From CAZLIC01 sp964559535 (GTDB taxonomy: Bacteria; Pseudomonadota; Alphaproteobacteria; Rhodobacterales; Rhodobacteraceae), in contig CAZLIC010000099.1 in NCBI GenBank assembly GCA_964559535.1, forward strand, positions 1 to 13,569: DNA of 13,569 nt. Direction: 5' to 3'. Positions 1 through 5,835 of the stretch are shown here, one piece after another (position 1 is the first letter of the stretch; every line of letters starts with the position of its first letter). Both the position numbers and the translations under genes were made by a program. The notes below the pieces were generated by a model. That model saw only the letters and a program-made list of their open reading frames with translations, ran no database searches and was not told where the DNA came from.

Positions 1-50
1 AGCTTGAATCAGAAGTTCCACGGCAAGGGAATCCTGATACTCAACAGGCC
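1..50. mobile_element. IS terminus at left edge (IS5-family-like)
   Basis: The first 50 bases are the exact reverse complement of the last 50 bases of the window. The inner boundary reads CAACAGGCC and is followed by CTAG at 51-54, the same tetranucleotide that borders the copy at the other end. CTAG-type targets are known for IS5-like elements, so this is read as the tip of a repeated insertion sequence whose body lies outside the window. The family assignment is inferred from the target and from a GGCCTGTTG-type tip; no transposase of this element is visible. Confidence 0.6.
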
Positions 51-161
51 CTAGATGGAAGTTTCTTCGACCTGCGGGAACCCGTGGCATACATGGCTGT
101 CTTGGTCCTTCGCCGTCGAGGTCTTCAGGCTGAGAGTTTCGCCGGAATTGGCATCCACACC
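51..161 (-). pseudogene. IS5-family transposase internal fragment
   Basis: The minus strand has an uninterrupted 36-codon stretch beginning GVDANSGETLSLKTS and containing DSHV. It resembles the segment around the first catalytic Asp of IS5/IS4-type DDE transposases (H-x-GVDA-x-SG). It begins exactly at the tip of another IS end (position 162) and stops in the CTAG that borders the window-edge IS. It is therefore a scrap of a transposase gene interrupted on both sides. The similarity is from memory of the family motif and the fragment is short, so the family call is tentative. Confidence 0.4.
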
Positions 162-293
162 GGCTCAGTTGCACAAATCGGTTGACGGCCGGACCGCCCC
201 AATGCCCGGACGGACCTATCCCACGACTTTCATGGCAGGGATGCCAAGCGCAGTGTAGCCGTTCAGCACGGCGACACGGATCTGGACGTCGGC
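162..293 (-). pseudogene. IS5 (IS903-like) right end with transposase C-terminus
   Basis: Position 162 starts an IS tip, GGCTCAGTTGCACAAATCGG, close to the IS903/IS5 terminal repeat. Further in, the minus strand encodes the last residues of an IS5-family transposase, ADVQIRVAVLNGYTALGIP followed by MKVVG and a TAG stop at 216-218. The VRVAVLN-ALGIP ending is typical of these transposases in alphaproteobacteria. An in-frame stop lies only a few codons upstream, so everything N-terminal is gone. The remnant sits just downstream of the methyltransferase operon and marks its 3' boundary. Confidence 0.7.
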
Positions 294-471
294 TCTCCGC
301 CCATTTCATCCTTCCCTTCGCTACAGCCCGAAGCTAACCTCCGCTTGCTGGTGCGGGCATCGAACCGCCGCGTTTGTAACGTGGAAACGTCCAGGGCGCG
401 GTCGGCGACGCATCGGCACACAAGCAGTCCCTGATTGCGGCAAGGCCCCTGTACTGCCTCTCATGCCACTG

Positions 472-1419
472 TCACGCCGCCTTGCCAGAACCAGCAGCCA
501 CCAGGTCTTTCGCCTCCCTCCGACAGTCGTTCAGGTCCGCTGCCACGTCCTCCGCGATGGCATCCTCCTCGGCCGGTGTCTTCGCGGCCAGGATGTCGTG
601 GACACCGGTGAACAGGATGTCGAAAAACTCCCACATCAGATGCGGCGGGGGGAAGCGGGCGCCGCGGCGGAGGGGGACACCGGCGCGCGCCCAGGCGCGA
701 TGGGTGTCGCGCAGGAGGTCGCGTTTCGACGTGGAATGGAGGCGCGACATCAGCAGGATGGCGCGGTGCTGCGGCATCCGCAGGCTGGGCGGCAGGTGCA
801 TGTCGAGAAAGAAGGCAAGGGAGAGCGGCGTGCCTGCGGCGGGGGGTGTCTCTTTCCGCCCGTTCAGGGTGTGTTCGAGCGCGTCCTGGAGAAAGAGGGC
901 TTCGCGGAGGGCGAGAGCGCCGTCCCAGCGTTTGCGTTCTTCGGGAGTGAAGGGTCCGCGGAAGCGCACGCCGCGCCCGGGGACAATCTCGATGTCGTCG
1001 GGATGGGGCAGGAGGTCGGCGGTCGGACGGCCTGCGGCCCTTGCTGCATCATGCCGCCGCTGCTGGAAGTCGCGGAAGTCCGACCAGTCGGCGCAGTCTG
1101 CGGCGATGCGGGCGGCGTCTTCCGCCGAGGCGCGGGCATCGCGGTCGAGAAGATCGCGCTGTGCGATCGGGCTGCCCTTCATGGCGGTCTCGAGGGCCTT
1201 GCGCAGGAGCGCCTCGCGCAGCGTCATCTCCACAGGCCCGCTGGAGGTCTGCACGGTGTGGGTCCCGGCCAGCAGGTCGAGCAGCAACCGGTCGCCGGGG
1301 GCGGGCGGTGCGTCTGGACCGGTGGCGGTGCGGCCTTCCCGCTCAGCATCAGTCTTGCCACCGACCTTGTCGCAACTACCCGCGGATCTCCGGCGGGGTC
1401 TGCTTGTGTCACGCGCCAT
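472..1419 (-). CDS. DUF5681-like protein, shorter paralog
   Basis: This 315-aa soluble protein has no signal peptide or membrane segment. Residues about 46-100 (TVQTSSGPVEMTLREALLRK, then ALETAMKGSP) resemble the DUF5681 pattern: a short beta pair, then a helix with a 'kALkGdp' turn. Residues 137-155 carry LLPHPDDIE. Residues 171-185 (LREALFLQDALEHTL) and 207-260 (ending RRGARFPPP) match the upstream gene product, so the two are diverged paralogs. The ATG at 1417-1419 is preceded by GAAGGTGG and overlaps the end of the upstream gene by 11 bp, which implies translational coupling. An in-frame extension to 1635 exists but lies wholly within the neighbouring gene and is low-complexity. The molecular function of DUF5681 is unknown. 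A DNA-related role is suggested only by the methyltransferase operon. Confidence 0.8.
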   Translation of the reverse strand: MARDTSRPRRRSAGSCDKVGGKTDAEREGRTATGPDAPPAPGDRLLLDLLAGTHTVQTSSGPVEMTLREALLRKALETAMKGSPIAQRDLLDRDARASAEDAARIAADCADWSDFRDFQQRRHDAARAAGRPTADLLPHPDDIEIVPGRGVRFRGPFTPEERKRWDGALALREALFLQDALEHTLNGRKETPPAAGTPLSLAFFLDMHLPPSLRMPQHRAILLMSRLHSTSKRDLLRDTHRAWARAGVPLRRGARFPPPHLMWEFFDILFTGVHDILAAKTPAEEDAIAEDVAADLNDCRREAKDLVAAGSGKAA

Positions 1420-2713
1420 GAGGGCCACCTTCGCTGTGTGCCGTGGTGTCCGGAAAGGAAGGGGGCAGAGATGGCCGGTGGCCCGGGCCGCACCTGTCAG
1501 GCGAATTGCCGCCCCCCGGACTGCCACCCCCCGGATGGCCACCCCGCGCACCGCCAGTGCCGCCGCCCGCCTCGCCCGGCCGCCCGCGCCAGGCGCGGAT
1601 GATGTCGATGACCTCATCGTACATGTCGGCGGCAACCGCCTCGACGTCGCGGGGATCGAAGCCCGGGGAGAGGACCTCGCGGACGGCGCGGGCCCCGGCG
1701 CCGAGCACCGCCAGCATCTGCCCCGGGGGAGGTGCGCGTGTGCCGCGGGGCAGGTCCATCCCGGCGGCGGCCCATGCGGCGCGGGACTGCTTCAGCAACG
1801 CGCGCTGTGTCAGCGCCGACAGGTCCATCATGCGGGAGACCATGCCGTCCGGACCGCGGCGCAGCCGGGTGGGCAGGGACAACTCGGCGAGTTGTGCCAT
1901 GCAAAGCGCGTCGCCGGGGATGACGCCGGGACCGGAACCTCCGGCGGCGGTGCGGGCGCGCCTGGTTTTGCGGCCCGCCGCACCACCTGTGCCGGGTCCG
2001 TGCCGCCCTGCTTCCTCTGCCATTCCCGGCAATACGGCCCCTCCGTCGCCGGATCCGGCCTCCTCCCCGGCCCCCGTCCTTTCTTCCGTCCCGCCCGCCA
2101 CACCATCCTTGAACCCGGTTTCCGCCCCTGCCTGCGTCGCTCGCCCCGACTTGCGCCCCGACTTGCGCCGTGCCTTGCGGTCCGAGGCATCAAGGCTGCG
2201 GTCGAGCGCGTGCTGCAGCAGCCAGGCCTCGCGCACCCGGACGCTGCGCAGGGCCGCGTCCCACTCTGCGTCTGTCGACGGCCCGGTGATGCGCGCGCCG
2301 CCCGGATGGTCGGGATCGATGTCGTCGGGATGCGGCAGGATGCGTGTCGCATCCTCACCCGCGGCCTTCGCCCGGGCGATGCGCAGGGTCTGGCCCAGCC
2401 GGAAGGATGCGGCGAGGGCGCGCAGTTCCGCATCGTCGGCGGCAAGGCGTTCCTCGGCGCGGCGGAACTGCTCGAGCATCAGCCAGGCGGCGTGAGAGTT
2501 GCCCTCGCCCGCGGACTTCGCGGTGGCAAGCAGGATCGCCTCGGCGGCGGGCACCTCCCGCGTGCCGTCACCGCTGCGCAGCCGTACCGGCTGCTGCGCG
2601 ATGCGGTGGGCGATGCGGTCGATCTCCGTGGCGGTGACAGGGCCCTTCGCGGACCCCGGCCCCGATCCGGAGCTTGCGCGCGGGCGGGAGGGCTGATGTC
2701 GCGGGCCGGTCAT
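1409..2713 (-). CDS. DUF5681-like protein, longer paralog
   Basis: This 434-aa protein starts at an ATG that shares an ATGA with the methyltransferase stop, behind a GGAGG seven bases upstream. Residues about 30-95 (TATEIDRIAHRIAQQPVRLR, REVPAAEAILLATAKSAGEG) fit a DUF5681-like N-terminal domain. Residues 125-145 carry ILPHPDDID, 158-174 VREAWLLQHALDRSL, and 277-330 a helical segment ending PRGTRAPPP. All three blocks recur in the next gene. Compared with that paralog it has an extra 90-odd residues (about 175-268) rich in Gly, Arg, Lys and Glu, and a Gly/Pro-rich tail after residue 378; both look disordered. No catalytic motif was recognised. Its position between a methylase and its own paralog suggests an accessory DNA-associated role, which is inference. 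Confidence 0.8.
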   Translation of the reverse strand: MTGPRHQPSRPRASSGSGPGSAKGPVTATEIDRIAHRIAQQPVRLRSGDGTREVPAAEAILLATAKSAGEGNSHAAWLMLEQFRRAEERLAADDAELRALAASFRLGQTLRIARAKAAGEDATRILPHPDDIDPDHPGGARITGPSTDAEWDAALRSVRVREAWLLQHALDRSLDASDRKARRKSGRKSGRATQAGAETGFKDGVAGGTEERTGAGEEAGSGDGGAVLPGMAEEAGRHGPGTGGAAGRKTRRARTAAGGSGPGVIPGDALCMAQLAELSLPTRLRRGPDGMVSRMMDLSALTQRALLKQSRAAWAAAGMDLPRGTRAPPPGQMLAVLGAGARAVREVLSPGFDPRDVEAVAADMYDEVIDIIRAWRGRPGEAGGGTGGARGGHPGGGSPGGGNSPDRCGPGHRPSLPPSFPDTTAHSEGGPHGA

Positions 2714-4353
2714 TCCGCATCCTCCCGTTGGTGTTTGCCGGATGCAGCGCCGGAAAGCGAAACCCCGGCGGTCCGGCCCCGGCGGCGGGTCCTGGCCGCC
2801 GGCACGGGGGAAGGTGCATTCTCCACAGGTCCGCCCGGGGCCATGTCCGCCGCGGCACCGGGACCGCCGGTGCCGGGCATGTCCGCGTCCGACCCCTGCG
2901 CCACGCCCCCGCTCCCGCGCGCCGCCACCACCTCCTCGAAGCTCTGCCCCGTCGCCGCCAGCACCGGCGCCTTGCCGGTGAAGCGGCTCCAGCGCGCAAG
3001 GATCGTGTCGCAGTAGAGCGGGTCGATCTCGACGAGCCGCGCGCGGCGCCCGGTGATCTCCGCCGCGATCATCGTGCTGCCCGAGCCGCCGAAGGGATCG
3101 AACACGATGTCCCGCCTGCGGCTGCAGTCGCGGATCGCTTCCGCAATGAGGGCCACCGGCTTCACCGTCGGATGCATGGCGAGCGCCGCATCCCGCTCCG
3201 CCCCGAAGGCGTTCACCCCGGCATGGTCCCAGACATTTGTGCGGTAGCGCCCGGTCTCGCCCAGCCCGAAGCTGTTCACATGCGGACCCGGCCGCACCTT
3301 CCAGACGAAGACCAGCTCGTGCTTCGATCTGTAGAAGGTCCCCATGCCGCCGTTGGTCTTGTTCCAGACGCAGAGGTTCTTCAGCTCCGCAAACACCCGG
3401 TCGCCCGCCGCCAGCATCTCGCGCATGTGCCGCCAGTCCATGCAGACGAAGGCAATGGCGCCCTCGCGGGACAAAGCTGCCGCCGGGGCCAGGGCATCGG
3501 CGAGGAAACTGGTGAATGCCTCCGCCGTCATCTCGCCCGAGGCGAAGGCGAACTCGCGGTGCCGGGCCCGGCCGAGCCCGCTCACATGCCCCTCGATCGG
3601 CACGTTGTAGGGCGGATCGGTGAAGACCATGTCGACCGCCTCCGCCCCCAGAAGCCGCCGCGCCCCGTCCGCATCCCGCGCATCGCCGCAGAGAAGTGCA
3701 TGACCACCGAGCCGCCACACATCGCCCGGCTGCGTCACCGCCGGTCCAGCCGACAGGTCCGGCACATCGTCCGCCCCCTCGGGGCCCGCCGCCGACGGAT
3801 CGGCCGCCCGGGCCGCATCGAGGATGCCGTCGATCTCGGCCAGCGCGAAGCCGGTCAGCTCCACCTCGAAGTCCACATCGATCAGCGCCTGCAGTTCGAC
3901 GGCCAGCAGCCCGCGGTCCCACCCAGCGGCCTCCGCCAGCCGGTTGTCGGCAAGCACATAGGCACGCCGTTCGGCCTCGGACAGATGCGCCAGTTCCAGC
4001 ACCGGCACCTCGGCCAGACCGAGAAGCTTCGCTGCCGCCACGCGGCCATGCCCGGCGATGATCTCCCCGGCGGCACTGACCAGCACCGGGTTCACGAAGC
4101 CGAAGCGGGCGATGCTGTCGGCGATCTGGCGCACCTGCGCCCGGGAATGCGTGCGGGCATTGCGGGCATAGGGCACCAGCCGCTCCACCGCCACCCAGGC
4201 CAGCGCCGCGTGCCGCATCGCCCCGGTCGCCGCCCGCGCATCTGACCCTGTCAAGCGCGAATCCGACAGACCCCGCGAAACCGGCCGTCCCACACCCTCC
4301 GCCCGACCTGCCGCAATCGCCTCTGTCGTGCTGTTCCTGTTGCTCCGGGTCAT
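2710..4353 (-). CDS. ParB-domain / beta-class DNA methyltransferase fusion
   Basis: This 547-aa two-domain protein transfers methyl from S-adenosylmethionine to DNA. Residues about 52-147 form a ParB/Srx-type N-domain (VERLVPYARNARTHS, then GEIIAGHGRVAAAKLLG and YVLADNRLAE). Residues about 215-460 are an N6-adenine/N4-cytosine methylase with catalytic TDPPYNV at about 245-251, HPTVKP at 394-399 and the SAM-binding FDPFGGSGST at 418-427. That motif order is the beta class, the group of CcrM. The last 80 residues are Pro/Gly/Arg-rich and probably disordered. The ATG at 4351-4353 was chosen because a strong GGAGG lies six bases upstream; the open frame to 4542 is not needed. It heads an operon with two DUF5681-like genes. 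No restriction endonuclease is adjacent, so it is likely an orphan, mobile-element or phage-type methylase. Target sequence cannot be read from the protein. Confidence 0.92.
   Translation of the reverse strand: MTRSNRNSTTEAIAAGRAEGVGRPVSRGLSDSRLTGSDARAATGAMRHAALAWVAVERLVPYARNARTHSRAQVRQIADSIARFGFVNPVLVSAAGEIIAGHGRVAAAKLLGLAEVPVLELAHLSEAERRAYVLADNRLAEAAGWDRGLLAVELQALIDVDFEVELTGFALAEIDGILDAARAADPSAAGPEGADDVPDLSAGPAVTQPGDVWRLGGHALLCGDARDADGARRLLGAEAVDMVFTDPPYNVPIEGHVSGLGRARHREFAFASGEMTAEAFTSFLADALAPAAALSREGAIAFVCMDWRHMREMLAAGDRVFAELKNLCVWNKTNGGMGTFYRSKHELVFVWKVRPGPHVNSFGLGETGRYRTNVWDHAGVNAFGAERDAALAMHPTVKPVALIAEAIRDCSRRRDIVFDPFGGSGSTMIAAEITGRRARLVEIDPLYCDTILARWSRFTGKAPVLAATGQSFEEVVAARGSGGVAQGSDADMPGTGGPGAAADMAPGGPVENAPSPVPAARTRRRGRTAGVSLSGAASGKHQREDAE
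2721..2725 (-). promoter_or_regulatory. Shine-Dalgarno for the longer DUF5681-like gene
   Basis: GGAGG on the minus strand lies seven bases before the ATG at 2713, inside the last codons of the methyltransferase gene. Together with the ATGA stop/start overlap it fixes the start and indicates coupled translation. Confidence 0.75.
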
Positions 4354-4359
4354 CCCGTT

Positions 4360-4364
4360 CCTCC
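4360..4364 (-). promoter_or_regulatory. Shine-Dalgarno of the methyltransferase gene
   Basis: GGAGG followed by AACGGG and then ATG on the minus strand. This strong, well-spaced site decides the start at 4353 over the longer in-frame ATG at 4542. Confidence 0.8.
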
Positions 4365-4394
4365 GAAGGTCGTGCAGTGTGCGCGGCACATGCG

Positions 4395-4421
4395 GGAACA
4401 ATGGCGGAACAATCGAACAGT
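4395..4421. repeat. Three tandem octamers upstream of the methyltransferase gene
   Basis: Read on the minus strand, the leader holds ACTGTTCG, ATTGTTCC, a gcc spacer and ATTGTTCC. The two ATTGTTCC copies are exact and start 11 bp apart, about one helical turn. The cluster is 42-68 bases before the start codon, a natural place for a repressor or activator site. No regulator is known for it. A palindrome CCTGT-attg-ACAGG lies just beyond it. Confidence 0.45.
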
Positions 4422-4443
4422 GGAAGGGGGGATATTTCCACAT

Positions 4444-4457
4444 CCTGTATTGACAGG
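4444..4457. promoter_or_regulatory. Small palindrome in the methyltransferase promoter region
   Basis: CCTGT, a four-base spacer ATTG, then ACAGG form a perfect 5-bp-arm inverted repeat about 90 bases upstream of the methyltransferase start. Arms and spacing suit a dimeric helix-turn-helix repressor operator, perhaps for self-control. This is inferred from position and symmetry only. Confidence 0.3.
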
Positions 4458-4870
4458 TGATTCGAAAGCTATCTGGCGGGGTCTCGGGCAGGCGCCACCC
4501 CCAACGCTGTGGAGGGGTCCGGCCGGGATTCATCTCCAGCAAGGGCGGTTATCACGATTGCGTGATGACTGCATCCGGTGCCCTATCCGGGCCCTGCGGA
4601 GGTCGTTTCAGAGCTGTTTTCGGCCAGATCAGTCTGCAGAACAGGCCAGTCGCCCCGGCGTGCCGCGAATCACCTGCCCTGCTGCGGGGCTCTGCGGCGG
4701 GTGCGCCCTGCCACGATGATATCCAGACCATCGTCAGACCGGCCGCCGGTCCCGTCCGCTTCCGGGACCCCAGCACGACACAACCGCCGGCCGCCGAACA
4801 CCGCGTCGCTCGCAGACATCTCCGGCATCCGCCGGAAAACCTGGCTGCGTCCGGCGCCACCGCTTGAACC
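4458..4870. other. Divergent intergenic region, no gene recognised
   Basis: This stretch separates the minus-strand methyltransferase operon from the plus-strand 110-aa gene. Open frames exist on both strands, but they have no convincing start signals or protein-like composition and overlap one another. It probably holds the divergent promoters. No clear -35/-10 pair at standard spacing was found; a TTGACA at 4451-4455 and neighbours lacks a good partner. Confidence 0.4.
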
Positions 4871-4915
4871 GGGAGGGCCGTCCTCCCACGTGTCCTGCAC
4901 CAAGCGCCCGGAGGA
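4871..4915 (+). promoter_or_regulatory. Possible Shine-Dalgarno-sequestering leader
   Basis: GGGAGG (4871-4876) and CCTCCC (4882-4887) can pair as a 6-bp hairpin with a 5-base loop. The overlapping GTCCTCC (4880-4886) is also the exact complement of GGAGGAC (4910-4916), which contains the ribosome-binding site of the next gene. The middle strand can therefore pair with only one partner at a time. That is the arrangement of a translational on/off leader. No ligand or regulator is indicated. Confidence 0.35.
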
Positions 4916-4921
4916 CCGACC

Positions 4922-5254
4922 TTGCCCCTGACACACGTGATCGTCGTCGACTTCCGCACCGGCCCGCGCCGCTGGGCCGAATTCGACGTCGACGTCGAGA
5001 CGGCCACCATCTCCAACCCGCGCAGCGAGGGACTCGATGCCAGGGTCATCATCGGGCAGCTCAAGCATGCGCACGAGACCTTCAAGGGCGAGATCTGGTT
5101 CGACTGGATGGAGAGCTACAAGGCAAAGCCGCCACTCAGCGATCCGCAGTCGATGGCATGGTCGTTGAGGGCCATCGGCTACAAGCTCGAAGGAGATCTG
5201 GCGCGCTACCCGTGGCCGAAGCGGACACCGCTCCCGCCGGGCGCCATCAGCTGA
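4922..5254 (+). CDS. Hypothetical 110-aa protein with TTG start
   Basis: This is a small soluble protein of unknown function. The TTG at 4922 is chosen because GGAGGA ends six bases upstream (4910-4915) and no ATG occurs near the start. The N-terminal half (THVIVVDFRTGPRRWAEFDV, then DVETATISNP) suggests alternating beta strands. The middle has an aromatic helix (GEIWFDWMESYKAKPPLSDP). The end is Trp/Pro-rich (ARYPWPKRTPLPPG). No transmembrane segment, Cys cluster or known catalytic motif was seen. It is transcribed divergently from the methyltransferase operon and converges on the H-NS-type gene. Gene reality is supported by the ribosome-binding site and balanced residue use. Its function is not recognised. 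Confidence 0.7.
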   Translation: MPLTHVIVVDFRTGPRRWAEFDVDVETATISNPRSEGLDARVIIGQLKHAHETFKGEIWFDWMESYKAKPPLSDPQSMAWSLRAIGYKLEGDLARYPWPKRTPLPPGAIS

Positions 5255-5267
5255 AGATGGCCCGGGC

Positions 5268-5346
5268 AGACGCCGGACCCGCTCCGGGAACCGGTGTAGC
5301 TGTCTGGCCGATCCGCTAGTCCGCTGGCCCGGATGTTCCGGCGTCT
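5268..5346. terminator. Inverted repeat between convergent genes
   Basis: AGACGCCGGA (5268-5277) recurs as its exact reverse complement at 5337-5346, with 59 bases between. It spans the whole gap between the 110-aa gene and the H-NS-type gene, and the right arm touches the H-NS stop codon. It could act as a bidirectional terminator or roadblock. The long loop and absence of T-runs make that uncertain. Confidence 0.3.
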
Positions 5347-5666
5347 CACCGGATCCGCAGATGGTCCGGATCGCCACCCGCCGCGACGTGCGCCTTGAAC
5401 CAGTCCGGGCGGCGACCCCTGCCGGTCCATGTGGATCCCGGGTCCTGCGGGTTCCGGTACTGCGGGACGCCACCACCGGCATCTGGCCGCGCGCGCTTCA
5501 CCCCGGCCAGGTCCGCAAGCGAGAACCCGTGCCTCCGCGCCACGGCTTCGGCCGCGGTGTGCGCCTCCGCCTTCGCCCGGGTATCGAAACCCGCGATGGC
5601 CGCGGCAATCCGGTCCTGCAGTCGCTTCAGCGCGCCGAGGTCGAGATCGTCAAATCGCAGAGTCAT
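5346..5666 (-). CDS. H-NS histone-like family DNA-binding protein
   Basis: This 106-aa nucleoid-associated protein has the HvrA/H-NS architecture. An N-terminal coiled-coil/oligomerisation helix (residues about 5-45, DDLDLGALKRLQDRIAAAI) is followed by a flexible linker. The C-terminal DNA-binding domain reads YRNPQDP at 70-76 and TWTGRGRRPDW at 79-89, the AT-hook-like core of this family. Such proteins bind curved or AT-rich DNA and silence horizontally acquired genes; HvrA of Rhodobacter is a photosynthesis regulator. The ATG at 5666 was preferred over an in-frame GTG at 5696 because homologs start with a short basic/acidic lead into the helix. The ribosome-binding site there (GGACGG) is only fair. 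A palindrome cluster at 5737-5767 lies upstream and may be its control site. Confidence 0.9.
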   Translation of the reverse strand: MTLRFDDLDLGALKRLQDRIAAAIAGFDTRAKAEAHTAAEAVARRHGFSLADLAGVKRARPDAGGGVPQYRNPQDPGSTWTGRGRRPDWFKAHVAAGGDPDHLRIR

Positions 5667-5736
5667 GGTGCCGTCCGTTCTGCAGTGTTCTGTCACCGCG
5701 TCAAACCAGCCCCGGCGGCGGCAGACAAGAGGACTT

Positions 5737-5767
5737 TGCAGGACAGGTGTACCTGAGGCCTCCTGCA
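5737..5767. promoter_or_regulatory. Nested palindromes upstream of the H-NS-type gene
   Basis: TGCAGGA (5737-5743) and TCCTGCA (5761-5767) are perfect inverted arms. Directly inside the first arm lies a second palindrome, CAGGT-gt-ACCTG (5744-5755). The cluster is about 70-100 bases upstream of the H-NS start and downstream of the 93-aa gene's stop. It may be an operator for the H-NS gene or a stem-loop ending the upstream transcript. No T-run follows, which favours an operator. Confidence 0.35.
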
Positions 5768-5835
5768 GAACCGGTCCTCCGCGCCACGGCAGGATTCACC
5801 GGTAGACAAACCATCGAAGAAACGGGACTGAACGG

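Noticed and set aside
55..258. 67-codon plus-strand frame at the left edge
   Set aside because: It is antisense to two transposase remnants and starts directly at the IS junction.
335..420. tRNA-like element (5-bp stem with TTTGTAA loop; GGTTCGAT on the other strand)
   Set aside because: An anticodon-like arm can be drawn, but there is no matching T-arm, D-arm or acceptor stem on the same strand. It was considered as an attachment site and not supported.
1420..1635. 72-residue N-terminal extension of the shorter DUF5681-like protein
   Set aside because: It lies inside the upstream gene and is low-complexity (AVRGVAIRG-type). ATG 1419 has a ribosome-binding site.
482..3016. 844-codon plus-strand open frame across the methylase operon
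   Set aside because: It lies opposite three well-supported minus-strand genes, is Arg/Pro/Ala/Ser-rich, and has no ribosome-binding site. It is a GC-driven antisense shadow.
2714..4441. N-terminal extension of the longer DUF5681-like frame to 4441
   Set aside because: It overlaps the whole methyltransferase in another frame, is Gly/Arg-rich, and the ATG at 2713 has an ideal ribosome-binding site.
4354..4542. 63-residue N-terminal extension of the methyltransferase
   Set aside because: The extension is not methylase- or ParB-like and contains the ribosome-binding site and octamer repeats. The start at 4353 is far better.
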